From the NCBI GenBank assembly GCA_947489685.1, contig CANLEM010000006.1:124001-188000 (forward strand): a stretch of DNA of 64,000 nt, written 5' to 3'. The DNA comes from an uncultured Aquimarina sp. GTDB taxonomy: Bacteria; Bacteroidota; Bacteroidia; Flavobacteriales; Flavobacteriaceae. Shown in pieces: positions 18,489 through 27,234 of this stretch (its first letter is position 1; each line of letters opens with the position of its first letter). A program made the position numbers and the translations under genes. The notes under the pieces are model-generated. The model saw nothing but the letters and a program-made list of their open reading frames with translations. It made no database searches and was not told where the DNA came from.

Positions 18489-18824
18489 TTAATCCTGATC
18501 CCCATTATTAGAACTATTGGGAGTGAGTAATCCGGCAATAGCACCAATAGCTGTAGATGCAGTAGCAATTAAAATATCCGGAACATTAAAGTCTTTGTTA
18601 ATTACCTTTTCACTTGTGAGTATAATTACTCCAACGCAAATTGTGAGTACAATGATTCCCAAAAAAAGAACTACAAGCCGGTAAATAAGTTTATCATTAA
18701 ACCAGGGTTCAGATTGAAATTTTTTGATAGCATCAACGGGGTTTTTTCTAAAATCTTCCTGTACTTCGGGATCTTTTTCGAGAACGGTTTTAAATTGATT
18801 AAAAGAACGAATTTTGTTTTGCAT
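18489..18824 (-). CDS. Small two-TM protein of the protease/two-component cluster
   Basis: A 111-residue protein I do not recognise. The N-terminal helix carries DPEVQEDFRKNPVDAIKKF, two hydrophobic helices follow (about 47-70 and 83-101), then a polar tail NSSNNGDQD. It is 90 nt downstream of the response regulator on the same strand but has its own promoter: a consensus -7 box and a palindrome that also precedes the first gene of the cluster. It may be an output of the two-component system; that is inference. Confidence 0.7.
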   Translation of the reverse strand: MQNKIRSFNQFKTVLEKDPEVQEDFRKNPVDAIKKFQSEPWFNDKLIYRLVVLFLGIIVLTICVGVIILTSEKVINKDFNVPDILIATASTAIGAIAGLLTPNSSNNGDQD

Positions 18825-18840
18825 GGCTAAATGTTTTACT

Positions 18841-18891
18841 CAAAGCTATAGAATAATCAACGCCAAGAAAATACCCGTTTCAGGGTATTTT
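18841..18891 (-). promoter_or_regulatory. Promoter with palindromic operator AAAATACCC-N6-GGGTATTTT
   Basis: On the - strand an exact -7 box TAGCTTTG (18841-18848) lies 16 nt upstream of the small-protein start. A perfect 9-bp-arm palindrome is centred at 18879-18880 (arms 18868-18876 and 18883-18891), immediately upstream of the -33 region, an activator-like position. The same arms occur at 22950-22970. Confidence 0.55.
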
Positions 18892-18913
18892 TAGGTTTTG
18901 AACAAGTTTTAGC

Positions 18914-19540
18914 CTAGAAATCGTATTTTTTTTCAATAGCATAACGAAGTAGTTCTCCTTTGCCATGTAACCCAAGTTTGCGAATGATATTTTTGCGATG
19001 AGTCTCTACTGTAGAAACCGAATTGAAGCGTATAGCAGCAATTTCTGAAGATGTTTTTCCTTGCCCGATTAATTTTAAAATTTCACGTTCACTTTTTGAT
19101 AACACTTGTTTTTTTACTTGTTGTTTAGCATCTTCAGAAAAAAGAGTAGGGTCCAAGCCAGCATCAAAATATGTTTCACCCTTGGCAACTTGTTGTATGG
19201 CTATTAGCACTTCTTCAAGTGGTGAATTTTTAAGTAAATATCCTGATGCACCTGCGGCTACCATTTGCCTAACGGCATCTTCTTGATCAAACATAGAAAA
19301 CGCTATGATTTTGGTATGAGGAAATTCTTTTTTTATAATATTTGTGGCCGCTATACCATCGATTTTTGGCATCCGAATATCCATCAATACCACTTTAGGC
19401 TGTTTCCTTTTAACAATGTTGATCAATTCCTCACCATCATTGGCCATACCTACAATGCTTATTTCGTCTTCATATTTAAGAAGTAACATAACTCCATCAA
19501 TTAATGATTGATGATCTTCTGCAATGGCTACTGTTATCAT
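18914..19540 (-). CDS. NarL/LuxR-family response regulator
   Basis: Receiver domain 1-120 with phospho-acceptor Asp54 (VVLMDIRMPKIDG), Thr/Ser and Lys switch positions (AFSMFDQ, LLKNSP), then a LuxR HTH (about 143-205; LSKSEREILKLIGQGKTSSEIAAIRFNSVSTVETHRKNIIRKLGL). Its start overlaps the kinase stop by 4 nt (ATGA), so the pair is cognate. A plausible binding site is the palindrome found before the small membrane protein and before the protease gene. Confidence 0.93.
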   Translation of the reverse strand: MITVAIAEDHQSLIDGVMLLLKYEDEISIVGMANDGEELINIVKRKQPKVVLMDIRMPKIDGIAATNIIKKEFPHTKIIAFSMFDQEDAVRQMVAAGASGYLLKNSPLEEVLIAIQQVAKGETYFDAGLDPTLFSEDAKQQVKKQVLSKSEREILKLIGQGKTSSEIAAIRFNSVSTVETHRKNIIRKLGLHGKGELLRYAIEKKYDF

Positions 19541-21330
19541 ATAGGTATGTTTATAATAATATTCGTTCCTTTTCCTGCGGTCGAATCAATTTCGAAACTA
19601 CCCTCCAGATGTTCTACGCGTTTCTCAATGGTAGCTAATCCCATCCCATCTTTTTTAGGCAAAATTTTGGCATCAAAGCCTTTGCCATTATCCTCGATGA
19701 TTATGTTTAATAAAGATTCGTGATTTGTTAAAGAGATATGTACCTCGCTGGCCTGAGCATGTTTAATAATATTAGTAACCAATTCCTGAATCATTCTAAA
19801 AATGGATATTTCTAAAGTATTGTCCAAACGCTCTTCTAATCCATAACCTTGCACTTCAATCTGTAAATTATTACCGTTAGATATCTTTTTTGCAAGATTT
19901 TTGATAGCTGGCAATAATCCTTGATTAGCCATAACACCACTGTTCTTTTCATGGGCAATGGTTCGCACTTTTTGGTAGGCTTCATCTAATAACTCATTAG
20001 TATTGGTATACAGTTCTTCTAAGTTTTCAATTTCTGGATTATTTCTATTGTTTTTTAAATGTTGAAAATGCAACTTTACAGTGGCCAAGGTACTTCCTAA
20101 ATTATCATGTAAGTCATTAGCCAAACGCTGTCGTTCTTTTTCTTGTCCTGCTATCATAGCATCAATTGCCGCAAGTTCTTGTTCTTTAAGTAATTTTTCT
20201 GTTTTTTGAATTTCAATCTCTCGCTCTTGCTCTGCGATACGTTGTTTACGTTTTGCGTTTTTATTGATTAAAAAAGCAGTAACTCCCCCAAATAATAGTA
20301 GTAAAAAGGCGCCAACCATAAAATTTCTATTTTTTCGCCTTTTGGCATCAATCTCAAGATTATCTGCTCTTAACTTTTCGTTATCATATTTTTCTTTAAC
20401 ACCAGCGATAGCAGTGTTTTGCTTTGTGTCGTTAATACTATCTTTTATCTTGTTTAACTTGTCTAAATAAAAAGAGGTATTTTTATAGTCCTTTATTTTT
20501 TTATATAGATCACTGATGTTTTCGTAAAAAATCTTCTTTGATTTTGCTCTGTTGTATTGTAAAGGAACCGAATCTGCCTTTTTATAATATTGAATGGCTA
20601 ACTCATATTTTTCGAGCGACTTGTATTGCTGTGCTTGGTTGTTATAGTTATATGCTAAACTTTGATAATCGTTATATTTTTTTAAAATAGGAACTGCTTT
20701 TTTTGTGTAATACAGGGCAGAATCTAAATTTTTGGGATCTACTGTTTGATGTACTATCCCGATGTTTGTATAATTGTGTCCTACTCGTACACAATCTTTT
20801 TGGCGAATTGCTATTTGTATATTTTTTCTAAAGTATCTAATCGATTCTGAAGCATTGTCTAGGTTTAAATGTTGTACAGCTAGCCGATGATAAATAGTTC
20901 TTAACGCTGTAGAATCATTTTGTTTCTTTGCATAAGTAGTAAGCTCTTTTACTATTTCTTGATAGCTTTTTTCTAAGTTATTTTGATGACTTAGGATAGA
21001 TATCAAAAGGATATTACAATCGGCTACGTCGCTTTCTTTTTTTAGACTACTAAATATTTTCTTGGCTTTTATAATTGCCTCATAAGCGATATGATGATTA
21101 TCCAAATCAGATTGGTAATCTGCAAAATAATATAGCCAGGTTGCTTTATCATATAAACTGATTTTGGAGGTATCTATTTTCTTAAATTCTAGATTAATTT
21201 TGCTATAATTAGCACTTTTTAAAGTTTTTAAAAGTTTGCCAAAATCGACATCTTGAGAAAAACTAAAACCAGTAAGGAATAAACTTACTGGTAAAAGATA
21301 TTGTACTATTTTTCTTTTTGTTTTAGTCAT
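19537..21330 (-). CDS. TPR-containing sensor histidine kinase (HisKA_3/NarX type)
   Basis: Signal peptide (to about 26), periplasmic tetratricopeptide-like repeats (about 55-300), one TM helix (337-356), a coiled coil (357-400), HisKA_3 dimerisation domain with phospho-His408 (RLANDLHDNLGSTLA) and a HATPase_c domain (about 505-597; DNGKGFD, GMGLATIEKRV). It should phosphorylate the adjacent NarL-type regulator. The TPR region is expected to sense a protein or peptide in the periplasm. It starts 3 nt after the stop of the 154-residue gene, so all four genes from 22898 to 18914 appear to be one operon. Confidence 0.92.
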   Translation of the reverse strand: MTKTKRKIVQYLLPVSLFLTGFSFSQDVDFGKLLKTLKSANYSKINLEFKKIDTSKISLYDKATWLYYFADYQSDLDNHHIAYEAIIKAKKIFSSLKKESDVADCNILLISILSHQNNLEKSYQEIVKELTTYAKKQNDSTALRTIYHRLAVQHLNLDNASESIRYFRKNIQIAIRQKDCVRVGHNYTNIGIVHQTVDPKNLDSALYYTKKAVPILKKYNDYQSLAYNYNNQAQQYKSLEKYELAIQYYKKADSVPLQYNRAKSKKIFYENISDLYKKIKDYKNTSFYLDKLNKIKDSINDTKQNTAIAGVKEKYDNEKLRADNLEIDAKRRKNRNFMVGAFLLLLFGGVTAFLINKNAKRKQRIAEQEREIEIQKTEKLLKEQELAAIDAMIAGQEKERQRLANDLHDNLGSTLATVKLHFQHLKNNRNNPEIENLEELYTNTNELLDEAYQKVRTIAHEKNSGVMANQGLLPAIKNLAKKISNGNNLQIEVQGYGLEERLDNTLEISIFRMIQELVTNIIKHAQASEVHISLTNHESLLNIIIEDNGKGFDAKILPKKDGMGLATIEKRVEHLEGSFEIDSTAGKGTNIIINIPI

Positions 21331-21333
21331 ATG

Positions 21334-21798
21334 TTATCCTCCAATGATGATACTCCCATCTTTGGTTTCAGGTGTATACGTTGCTCCATATTTTGAACAT
21401 TCACCAATAGTTTGTATCTCTTCGGGCGTAAGACGGATTTTATGTATTTTAAATTCGAAGAATACAGAGTTTTTTTTAATTGCTTTAAAATTTAATTTTT
21501 TTAAGTGAGGGTTACGTTTGGCAGGAAATGTTTGAGGATTTGCATCCGATCTTTCGAGAATATGAATCATATATTTTAGCTTGAAATTTTCATCGATACA
21601 TGGATTAACATGTAAAATTTCATATTTCAACGCTTGAGAAGTGTTGGGTACGGGTGTGAAGTTTATCTTTTTTACTTTATTTCCATTCCATGTAATTTGC
21701 GCCTCTATTTCCAGATCATTATCCTTATAAAAAATGAAATCGTTGTTGTTACCGGGCTGAAGTGAAGGGACTAAATAGATAGTTGGATAGTCTTGCAT
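21334..21798 (-). CDS. Unknown 154-residue protein between protease and kinase
   Basis: Not recognised. Soluble, mixed alpha/beta composition with no signal peptide or TM. It begins MQDYPTIYLVPSLQPGNNNDF and ends with a Gly-rich tail (ETKDGSIIIGG); LTPEEIQTIGECSKYG near 122-137 could be a small helical element. It is 11 nt from the protease gene and 3 nt from the kinase gene, so it is expressed with both. A partner, substrate or inhibitor of the protease is the simplest idea, but nothing in the sequence shows it. Confidence 0.7.
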   Translation of the reverse strand: MQDYPTIYLVPSLQPGNNNDFIFYKDNDLEIEAQITWNGNKVKKINFTPVPNTSQALKYEILHVNPCIDENFKLKYMIHILERSDANPQTFPAKRNPHLKKLNFKAIKKNSVFFEFKIHKIRLTPEEIQTIGECSKYGATYTPETKDGSIIIGG

Positions 21799-21809
21799 AA
21801 TTAATTGTT

Positions 21810-22898
21810 TTAAAATATTGTTTTTAATTTGAATTGATTAATGTAGTATACTTCATCATTGATTTTTACTTTTTGACTTGTTTCAAACCATTTGTTAAAT
21901 ATTAAATTGATGTTATTGGCAACAGAAAATTGTTGATTGTCTATTTTGCTAAAAATTAAACCTACAACGTCATTATTCTTATTAAGAACCACTGCTCCAG
22001 AATCACCACTATCAGAAAATTTATTAATCAAAATTTGGTTTTTATACACTACATGCTTTGGATTAACGCCTTCTAAATTATTAGCTTTTATTATTGCATT
22101 TACAGAATGAATTTCATTTTGATTACTCGTAGGTGTATTATTTAGTCTAACTCTTCCTCCGCAATGCTTTACGGTTTCATTAATTTTTGGGGTATTGATC
22201 TTACCACTCAGTCGATATCCGCAATTAAAATTTTTCTCAACCCCCTTAAAATAATCCATGTCAAAATGCGCAAATGCTACCTCTAAGTTAGTTGAGTTTG
22301 AGGACCAAAATAAACTACCACATTTATGTTCATCAATTTGGTTTGCCGAAATACTACTCATTCCTGGGTGAATAATATTACTTCCTAACTCCACTCCAAA
22401 ACCTAATATGTGCCAGTTAGAAATGCCAAAATATTCATTTGGAAAATTTTCGATTTGAAATATAGCCCCAATTGGTCCAGAGTTGACCAAAGAATTCCCA
22501 ATATCTATTCCCGATCTTAAAAAATCACTTCTATGTTCTCCAATTGAAACTGCTGGTTTGAATATGTCTTTAATATAAAACTCCGAAGTCTTTTTGGTAG
22601 AAATGGATAATTCTGCGAAATTAGAAAGGAAATCATAGAACTCTGTAGTTCTTTCTTCCGGAAATCTTTTTATGTCAGGGAAATTTGATTTGGAAACATT
22701 ACGAGCTATAATTGGAAACTCTTCTAAGTAATGCCTTAAATTTACTTTCTCACCATCTTTGGTGCCAACTTCGATTTCAAAATTTATTTTCTTAATAACC
22801 GCTAGATAGATAATATTATCTTCCTGAATCAGGATATCTCCAAGATCTTCTAAAACCTCGTCAGCTTCTTTTTCTGTTTCATATTCGAATGAAATCAT
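21810..22898 (-). CDS. Trypsin-fold serine protease, probably NAL1-like
   Basis: No signal peptide, so probably cytoplasmic. An N-terminal alpha/beta region (1-125) precedes a chymotrypsin-like domain: GIDIGNSLVNSGPIGAIF, the histidine motif ISNWHIL (His163), HPG, an acid position in NLEVAFAHFD (Glu206 or Asp213), and the serine motif DSGDSGAVV (Ser300). The order GNS...GAI...SN-H-L...HPG...VAFA...GDSG is reminiscent of the plant NARROW LEAF 1 and related bacterial trypsin-like proteases. Glu in place of the usual Asp would be unusual. First gene of a four-gene operon with a two-component system; a shared palindrome lies 52 nt upstream. Confidence 0.75.
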   Translation of the reverse strand: MISFEYETEKEADEVLEDLGDILIQEDNIIYLAVIKKINFEIEVGTKDGEKVNLRHYLEEFPIIARNVSKSNFPDIKRFPEERTTEFYDFLSNFAELSISTKKTSEFYIKDIFKPAVSIGEHRSDFLRSGIDIGNSLVNSGPIGAIFQIENFPNEYFGISNWHILGFGVELGSNIIHPGMSSISANQIDEHKCGSLFWSSNSTNLEVAFAHFDMDYFKGVEKNFNCGYRLSGKINTPKINETVKHCGGRVRLNNTPTSNQNEIHSVNAIIKANNLEGVNPKHVVYKNQILINKFSDSGDSGAVVLNKNNDVVGLIFSKIDNQQFSVANNINLIFNKWFETSQKVKINDEVYYINQFKLKTIF

Positions 22899-22949
22899 TC
22901 TTTAATTATTTAGTTACTCCAAAACTCCACAAAAAGCATATATCAATCC

Positions 22950-22970
22950 ATACCCAATACAGGGTATTTT
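22950..22970 (-). promoter_or_regulatory. Palindromic operator TACCC-N6-GGGTATTTT before protease operon
   Basis: ATACCC (22950-22955), spacer AATACA, GGGTAT (22962-22967) extended by TTT. The spacing and the GGGTATTTT arm equal those at 18868-18891, and the distance to the start codon is similar (52 versus 44 nt). The -7 region here is weak (TATGCTTT on the - strand). Confidence 0.5.
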
Positions 22971-23073
22971 CCCCATTTTAGATTAAAAAATCAAATGAGA
23001 ATTATTATCAGAACTTAAATTAAGTCCTGATTACTATTGATGTATAGGGCTGAAAAACAGGGGTGTACTTGGT

Positions 23074-23265
23074 TTATTCAGGTTGTAGATACGTTTTTAA
23101 GGCAAACAACAACAAAATAAAGATAATAAAACCGATCAAAATAAAAAGACTGCCTTTGTAATATTTGCGATGTAGTTTAAGGTCTTTGCGATAGCTAAAA
23201 ATCATCAAAATGATAAATGCGATTACAAAAAAAAGTGCAAATACTAACTGGCCTTGGCTAAACAT
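23074..23265 (-). CDS. Small two-TM membrane protein
   Basis: A 63-residue protein with two hydrophobic helices (6-23 and 40-58) joined by a basic loop (SYRKDLKLHRKYYKG), a form I recall as conserved in Flavobacteriaceae without a known function. The positive loop predicts both termini outside. Stand-alone gene divergent from the MazG-like gene with a 44-nt gap. Confidence 0.7.
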   Translation of the reverse strand: MFSQGQLVFALFFVIAFIILMIFSYRKDLKLHRKYYKGSLFILIGFIIFILLLFALKTYLQPE

Positions 23266-23309
23266 ATTTTGTTATTTTTACGGCAAAGATAAATTATAAA
23301 AAAGGATTC

Positions 23310-23696
23310 ATGAAAGATAAAATTGCCGCGGTACAAGAATTTCACTCAGCTTTTAGAATAGGATACAAAAATGAACCTATAGCAGATCTAGGAGAGGCTA
23401 AAAATACCTTGCGCTTTAACCTAATGAAAGAAGAAAATGAAGAGTATTTTGAAGCTGCACAAAATAATGACCTGGTCGAGGTTGCCGATGCACTAGGAGA
23501 TATGTTGTATATATTATGTGGTACAATTATAGAGCATGGTATGCAGCATAAGATTGAAGAGGTCTTTAATGAGATTCAACGTAGTAATATGAGTAAATTA
23601 GGAGAAGATGGCAATCCTATTTATCGAGAAGACGGTAAAGTACTAAAAGGCCCAAATTACTTTAAGCCTAATATTAAAGAGATCTTGGGTAGGTAA
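23310..23696 (+). CDS. MazG-like nucleotide pyrophosphohydrolase
   Basis: All-alpha NTP pyrophosphohydrolase fold, 128 residues. The Mg-binding pattern is visible as MKEENEEYFEA (39-49; E..EE) and EVADALGDMLYI (57-68; E..D). Such enzymes hydrolyse NTPs or dNTPs to NMP and pyrophosphate, often for house-cleaning. The C-terminal part (EDGNPIYREDGKVLKGPNYF) is typical of phage- and bacteria-type single-domain relatives. Ends at a bidirectional terminator. Confidence 0.85.
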   Translation: MKDKIAAVQEFHSAFRIGYKNEPIADLGEAKNTLRFNLMKEENEEYFEAAQNNDLVEVADALGDMLYILCGTIIEHGMQHKIEEVFNEIQRSNMSKLGEDGNPIYREDGKVLKGPNYFKPNIKEILGR

Positions 23697-23700
23697 TATA

Positions 23701-23736
23701 AAAAAACTCCAGAATAAAATATTCTGGAGTTTTTTT
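23701..23736. terminator. Bidirectional terminator between MazG-like gene and ilvE
   Basis: Arms AAAAAACTCCAGAAT and ATTCTGGAGTTTTTT around loop AAAAT, with A and T runs on both sides. Confidence 0.9.
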
Positions 23737-23756
23737 ATATTGTTTATAGAGTAGCA

Positions 23757-24824
23757 TTAAACTTTATATCTCCATCCAAAAGTATCTTCGGATTTATTAT
23801 ACTGTATATCCATCAATGCTTTTTTGAAATGAGAGGCGTAGGAGTTCTCTTGCTTCTCGATTTCATAATGCTTACCCTTATATCCAAAGGCTTTTACAGG
23901 ACTAACTACCGCCGCTGTACCAGCACCAAAAATTTCTTTTAAACTACCATTATTTGCAGCATCTACGATTTCACTTACTGTAATAGGTCTAACATCTACA
24001 GCAATACCTTCTTTTTCTGCAATAGCAATAAGACTTTTACGAGTCACCCCGTCCAAAATACGATCGCTTACAGGTGCAGTGAGTAAAGTATCATTAATTC
24101 TAAAGAATACATTCATTGTTCCAGCCTCTTCCACATATTCATGAGTGTTAGAATCTGTCCAAATTACTTGTTGATACCCTTGTTCTTTTGCCAGTTTTGT
24201 AGGATAAAATTGACCGGCATAGTTTCCTGCGGCTTTTGCATATCCAAAACCTCCGTTAGCAGATCTACTAAATTTTTCTGCCACTAAAACACTTACATCA
24301 CCACTGTAATAAGATTGCGCAGGCGAACAAATAATCATAAAACGATATTCGTCAGCTTCAGAAGCCGAAACACTGGCTTGTGTGGCAATCACAAAAGGTC
24401 GTATATATAACGAATTTCCATAGCCTGGTTTAATCCATTGGTCGTCCAACTTTAATAAAGTATTTAAACCTTCAAAGAAATAATCTTCAGGAAATTCTGG
24501 TATAGCCAAACGTTCTGCAGATTTATTAATTCTTTTAAAATTTTCATCAGGTCTAAAAAGAAAAGTATCCCCACTATCATCTTTATAGGCTTTCATCCCC
24601 TCAAAAACAGCTTGCCCATAATGAAAAACACGAGCAGAAGGATCCAAAGTCATAGGTCCATAAGGAATAATTTTTGGAGTTTTCCAAGCTCCATCGACAT
24701 AATCACAAACAAACATATGATCAGTGAATATTTTTCCGAAATTTAGATTCTCAAAATCTACCTGTCCAATTTTGGATTCACTTGCTTTTGTGATTTCTAT
24801 TTGCTGCGAAACTATGTTTTTCAT
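23757..24824 (-). CDS. ilvE: Branched-chain amino acid aminotransferase
   Basis: Class-IV PLP aminotransferase interconverting Leu/Ile/Val and their 2-oxo acids. The Schiff-base lysine is Lys197 in GFGYAKAAGNYAG; substrate/PLP signatures include RVFHYGQAVFEGMKAY (65-80), the EEAGTMNVFF block (about 231-240) and LDGVTRKS. Length 355 is normal for the BCAT II type. A -7 box TATTTTTG lies at 24925-24932 on the - strand. Stand-alone gene. Provides an entry to valine degradation, which could feed the IcmF reaction, but the genes are not linked. Confidence 0.95.
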   Translation of the reverse strand: MKNIVSQQIEITKASESKIGQVDFENLNFGKIFTDHMFVCDYVDGAWKTPKIIPYGPMTLDPSARVFHYGQAVFEGMKAYKDDSGDTFLFRPDENFKRINKSAERLAIPEFPEDYFFEGLNTLLKLDDQWIKPGYGNSLYIRPFVIATQASVSASEADEYRFMIICSPAQSYYSGDVSVLVAEKFSRSANGGFGYAKAAGNYAGQFYPTKLAKEQGYQQVIWTDSNTHEYVEEAGTMNVFFRINDTLLTAPVSDRILDGVTRKSLIAIAEKEGIAVDVRPITVSEIVDAANNGSLKEIFGAGTAAVVSPVKAFGYKGKHYEIEKQENSYASHFKKALMDIQYNKSEDTFGWRYKV

Positions 24825-25002
24825 ACGATACTTTTTTTAATGATCACGCTAGTATTTTTCGGGATTTCCAATATGTGATTGGTCTATAAATAAGAATAAT
24901 ACTAACAACTTGCTATAAAGTATGCAAAAATACCCTTTTCTACTAAAATAAGAATTCTTAAAATGCGTAATTTTACATCCACTCACTAATAATTATAGAA
25001 TA

Positions 25003-25494
25003 ATGAATAAAATTGTGTTTTTTTTAATGGTATTGCTGATTACAACCGGAAGTTGTACGAATAAGTTTTCGATTAAAGACACTGAGTTAACAAATTATGA
25101 TTCGTTTGGGGATCAGATTTCATCAGAAGATATCTACTTTAAAAATGCTATTGCAGAAAAATATGAAGATATTAAAGAGGGTGATACTGTAAATATTGCA
25201 TTTACAAGTACGGTAAATGATGTGTGCAAAGCCAAAGGTTGTTGGATGAAGGTTGCATTGGATAATGACAAAGAAACTATGGTAAAATTTAAAAATTATG
25301 GCTTTTTTGTTCCAAAAGATATCGAAAATCAAACGGTAATCGTACAGGGCAAAGCATTTGTAAGTGAAATGTCTGTTGAAGAACAGCAACATTTCGCAAA
25401 TGATGCAGGTAAGAGTAAAGCAGAAATAGCGGCTATTACAACACCTAAAAAAACATACTCGTTTATAGCCGATGGTGTTTTGATAAAGAAGTAA
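25003..25494 (+). CDS. DUF4920 lipoprotein
   Basis: Lipobox TTGSC (Cys18), followed by a DUF4920 domain: DTVNIAFTSTVNDVCKAKGCWMKVAL, with the conserved Cys pair (CKAKGC) and a beta-rich OB-like pattern. The Cys pair may bind metal, but this is not established. Its stop (TAA) shares one base with the ATG of mnmD, so the two are co-transcribed and translation is coupled. Confidence 0.85.
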   Translation: MNKIVFFLMVLLITTGSCTNKFSIKDTELTNYDSFGDQISSEDIYFKNAIAEKYEDIKEGDTVNIAFTSTVNDVCKAKGCWMKVALDNDKETMVKFKNYGFFVPKDIENQTVIVQGKAFVSEMSVEEQQHFANDAGKSKAEIAAITTPKKTYSFIADGVLIKK

Positions 25495-26180
25495 TGCAAG
25501 AAAAAATAAAGCGCGAGATAATCACTACGGCCGATGGGTCTACTACTATCCATCTGCCAGAATTGAATGAGCAGTATCATTCAAAACATGGTGCTGTTAA
25601 CGAGGCTAAGCATGTATTCATCAAAGAAGGATTACATAACTTATTACGTACAAGAGATTTTGAGGTTTTACATGTTTTAGAAATTGGATTTGGTACTGGA
25701 TTAAACGCTTTAATTACTTATGTAGAAGCCGAACAAATAAAACAAAATATTGCTTATGTTGGAGTAGAAGCATATCCTGTTGTTTTTGAAGAGGCAAAAT
25801 TGATGAATTATTCTGAGATACTCGAAGTTCCTGATATGGAAACAGTATTTGATAAAATGCATCAATCTTTATGGGAAACTCCTAAAGCGATTTCTTCAAA
25901 ATTTTCGTTAACCAAAAGAAAACAGTTTTTTGGCGACATTGAGGATGAAAATGTTTATGACCTTATCTATTTTGATGCATTTGGAGCTAGAGTACAACCC
26001 GAACTTTGGACTATAGAAATTTTCGGTAAAATGTATAATGCATTAACACAAGGAGGTGTTTTGGTAACCTACTCGGCAAAAGGAAGCGTGCGAAGAGCAA
26101 TGCAGGAAGTAGGTTTTGAGGTAGAAAGACTCCCTGGACCTCCCGGAAAACGTGAAATGCTTAGGGCTACCAAACTCTAA
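25494..26180 (+). CDS. mnmD: tRNA 5-(methylaminomethyl)-2-thiouridine34 methyltransferase
   Basis: SAM-dependent methyltransferase that completes mnm5 modification at the tRNA wobble uridine, the stand-alone equivalent of the MnmC N-terminal domain. SAM motif GFGTGLNA (65-72), acidic residue after beta 2 (VGVEAYP) and DLIYFDAFG (159-167 region) with the PELWT segment are family-specific. The C-terminus has the RLPGPPGKREMLRA signature. It lacks the FAD oxidase domain of MnmC. Coupled to the DUF4920 gene upstream. Confidence 0.92.
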   Translation: MQEKIKREIITTADGSTTIHLPELNEQYHSKHGAVNEAKHVFIKEGLHNLLRTRDFEVLHVLEIGFGTGLNALITYVEAEQIKQNIAYVGVEAYPVVFEEAKLMNYSEILEVPDMETVFDKMHQSLWETPKAISSKFSLTKRKQFFGDIEDENVYDLIYFDAFGARVQPELWTIEIFGKMYNALTQGGVLVTYSAKGSVRRAMQEVGFEVERLPGPPGKREMLRATKL

Positions 26181-26279
26181 TATTATATTATAGAGCAATA
26201 TTTTAAACGATTGTTAAACCTATAATAAAGAAATAGGTTTTGTTATAGTCCAATAGTATTTTGCATGAAATTATAAAAA

Positions 26280-27185
26280 ATGAAGGTTTTAATTACTGGC
26301 GCAACCGGTTTGATCGGCCAGGAAATTGTAAAATTATGTCATCAATCAAAAATTGATGTTAATTACCTTACCACCAATAAAAATAAAATAAAAAACGCTA
26401 ATGGTTATCATGGTTTTTATTGGGACCCCAAAAAATATATAATAGATGAAAATTGTTTTCAGGATGTTGAAGTAATTATTAATCTTGTTGGGGCATCTGT
26501 GGCAAAAAGATGGACTTCGTCTTACAAAGAAGAGATACTCGAGAGTCGGATTATTTCTGCCCATGTGTTACTCGAATCATTAAAGAAAACAAAGCATACT
26601 GTCCGGCATATTATTTCGGCAAGCGCTATAGGTATATATCCAGATTCTTTTCAGAACTATTATATGGAAAGTTCTCCAGAAAGAAATACTGATTTTTTAG
26701 GAGAAGTTGTGACAAAATGGGAAGAAGCTATGCTTCAATTTGAAAACTTGGATATAGAGGTTAGCATGTTGCGAATAGGCCTTGTACTTTCTGAAAATGG
26801 AGGAGCATTCCCGAAAATTAAAAAACCTATTCAATTAGGTGCAGGTGCCGTTTTTGGAAATGGAAAACAATGGCAAAGCTGGATTCATGTTACTGATTTG
26901 GCACGTATGTTTTTATATGTGTTGGAAGAAGAACTGACCGGGGTTTTTAATGCCGTTGCACCAAACCCTGTTTCTAATCAAAAATTAACCAATACTATTG
27001 CCAAAAAATTGAATGAGAATATAGTTTTGCCAGGGATTCCCAGGCTTACTATGAAACTTTTTTTAGGAGAAATGCACGTTCTTTTGTTTTCTAGTCAAAG
27101 AGTTTGTAGTGACAAAATTTCAAAATCTGGTTTCGAATTTAAATATGACAATATCTCTTCGGCATTAGATGCTTTGATTTCATAA
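26280..27185 (+). CDS. TIGR01777-type NAD(P)-binding epimerase-like protein
   Basis: Extended SDR fold with GATGLIG (7-13) dinucleotide motif, the INLVGASVAKRWT segment typical of the YfcH/SulA-homologue group, and a C-terminal DUF1731-like part (FLGEMHVLLFSSQRVCSDKISKSGFEF). The catalytic YxxxK is not obvious, as is common in this group. Role unknown. Its stop codon abuts the terminator hairpin of the convergent yceI gene. Confidence 0.88.
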   Translation: MKVLITGATGLIGQEIVKLCHQSKIDVNYLTTNKNKIKNANGYHGFYWDPKKYIIDENCFQDVEVIINLVGASVAKRWTSSYKEEILESRIISAHVLLESLKKTKHTVRHIISASAIGIYPDSFQNYYMESSPERNTDFLGEVVTKWEEAMLQFENLDIEVSMLRIGLVLSENGGAFPKIKKPIQLGAGAVFGNGKQWQSWIHVTDLARMFLYVLEEELTGVFNAVAPNPVSNQKLTNTIAKKLNENIVLPGIPRLTMKLFLGEMHVLLFSSQRVCSDKISKSGFEFKYDNISSALDALIS

Positions 27186-27186
27186 A

Positions 27187-27213
27187 AAAGCCGATTGTTT
27201 AAAATCGGCTTGA
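27187..27213 (-). terminator. Terminator of yceI-like gene
   Basis: AAGCCGATT / AATCGGCTT hairpin followed on the - strand by a run of T. On the + strand the run is missing, so it mainly serves the leftward gene. Confidence 0.75.
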
Positions 27214-27234
27214 TCATTAAATTTTATTAGTATT

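Noticed and set aside
23757..24824. ilvE and icmF as one valine-degradation cluster
   Set aside because: They are over 20 kb apart on opposite strands with unrelated genes between.
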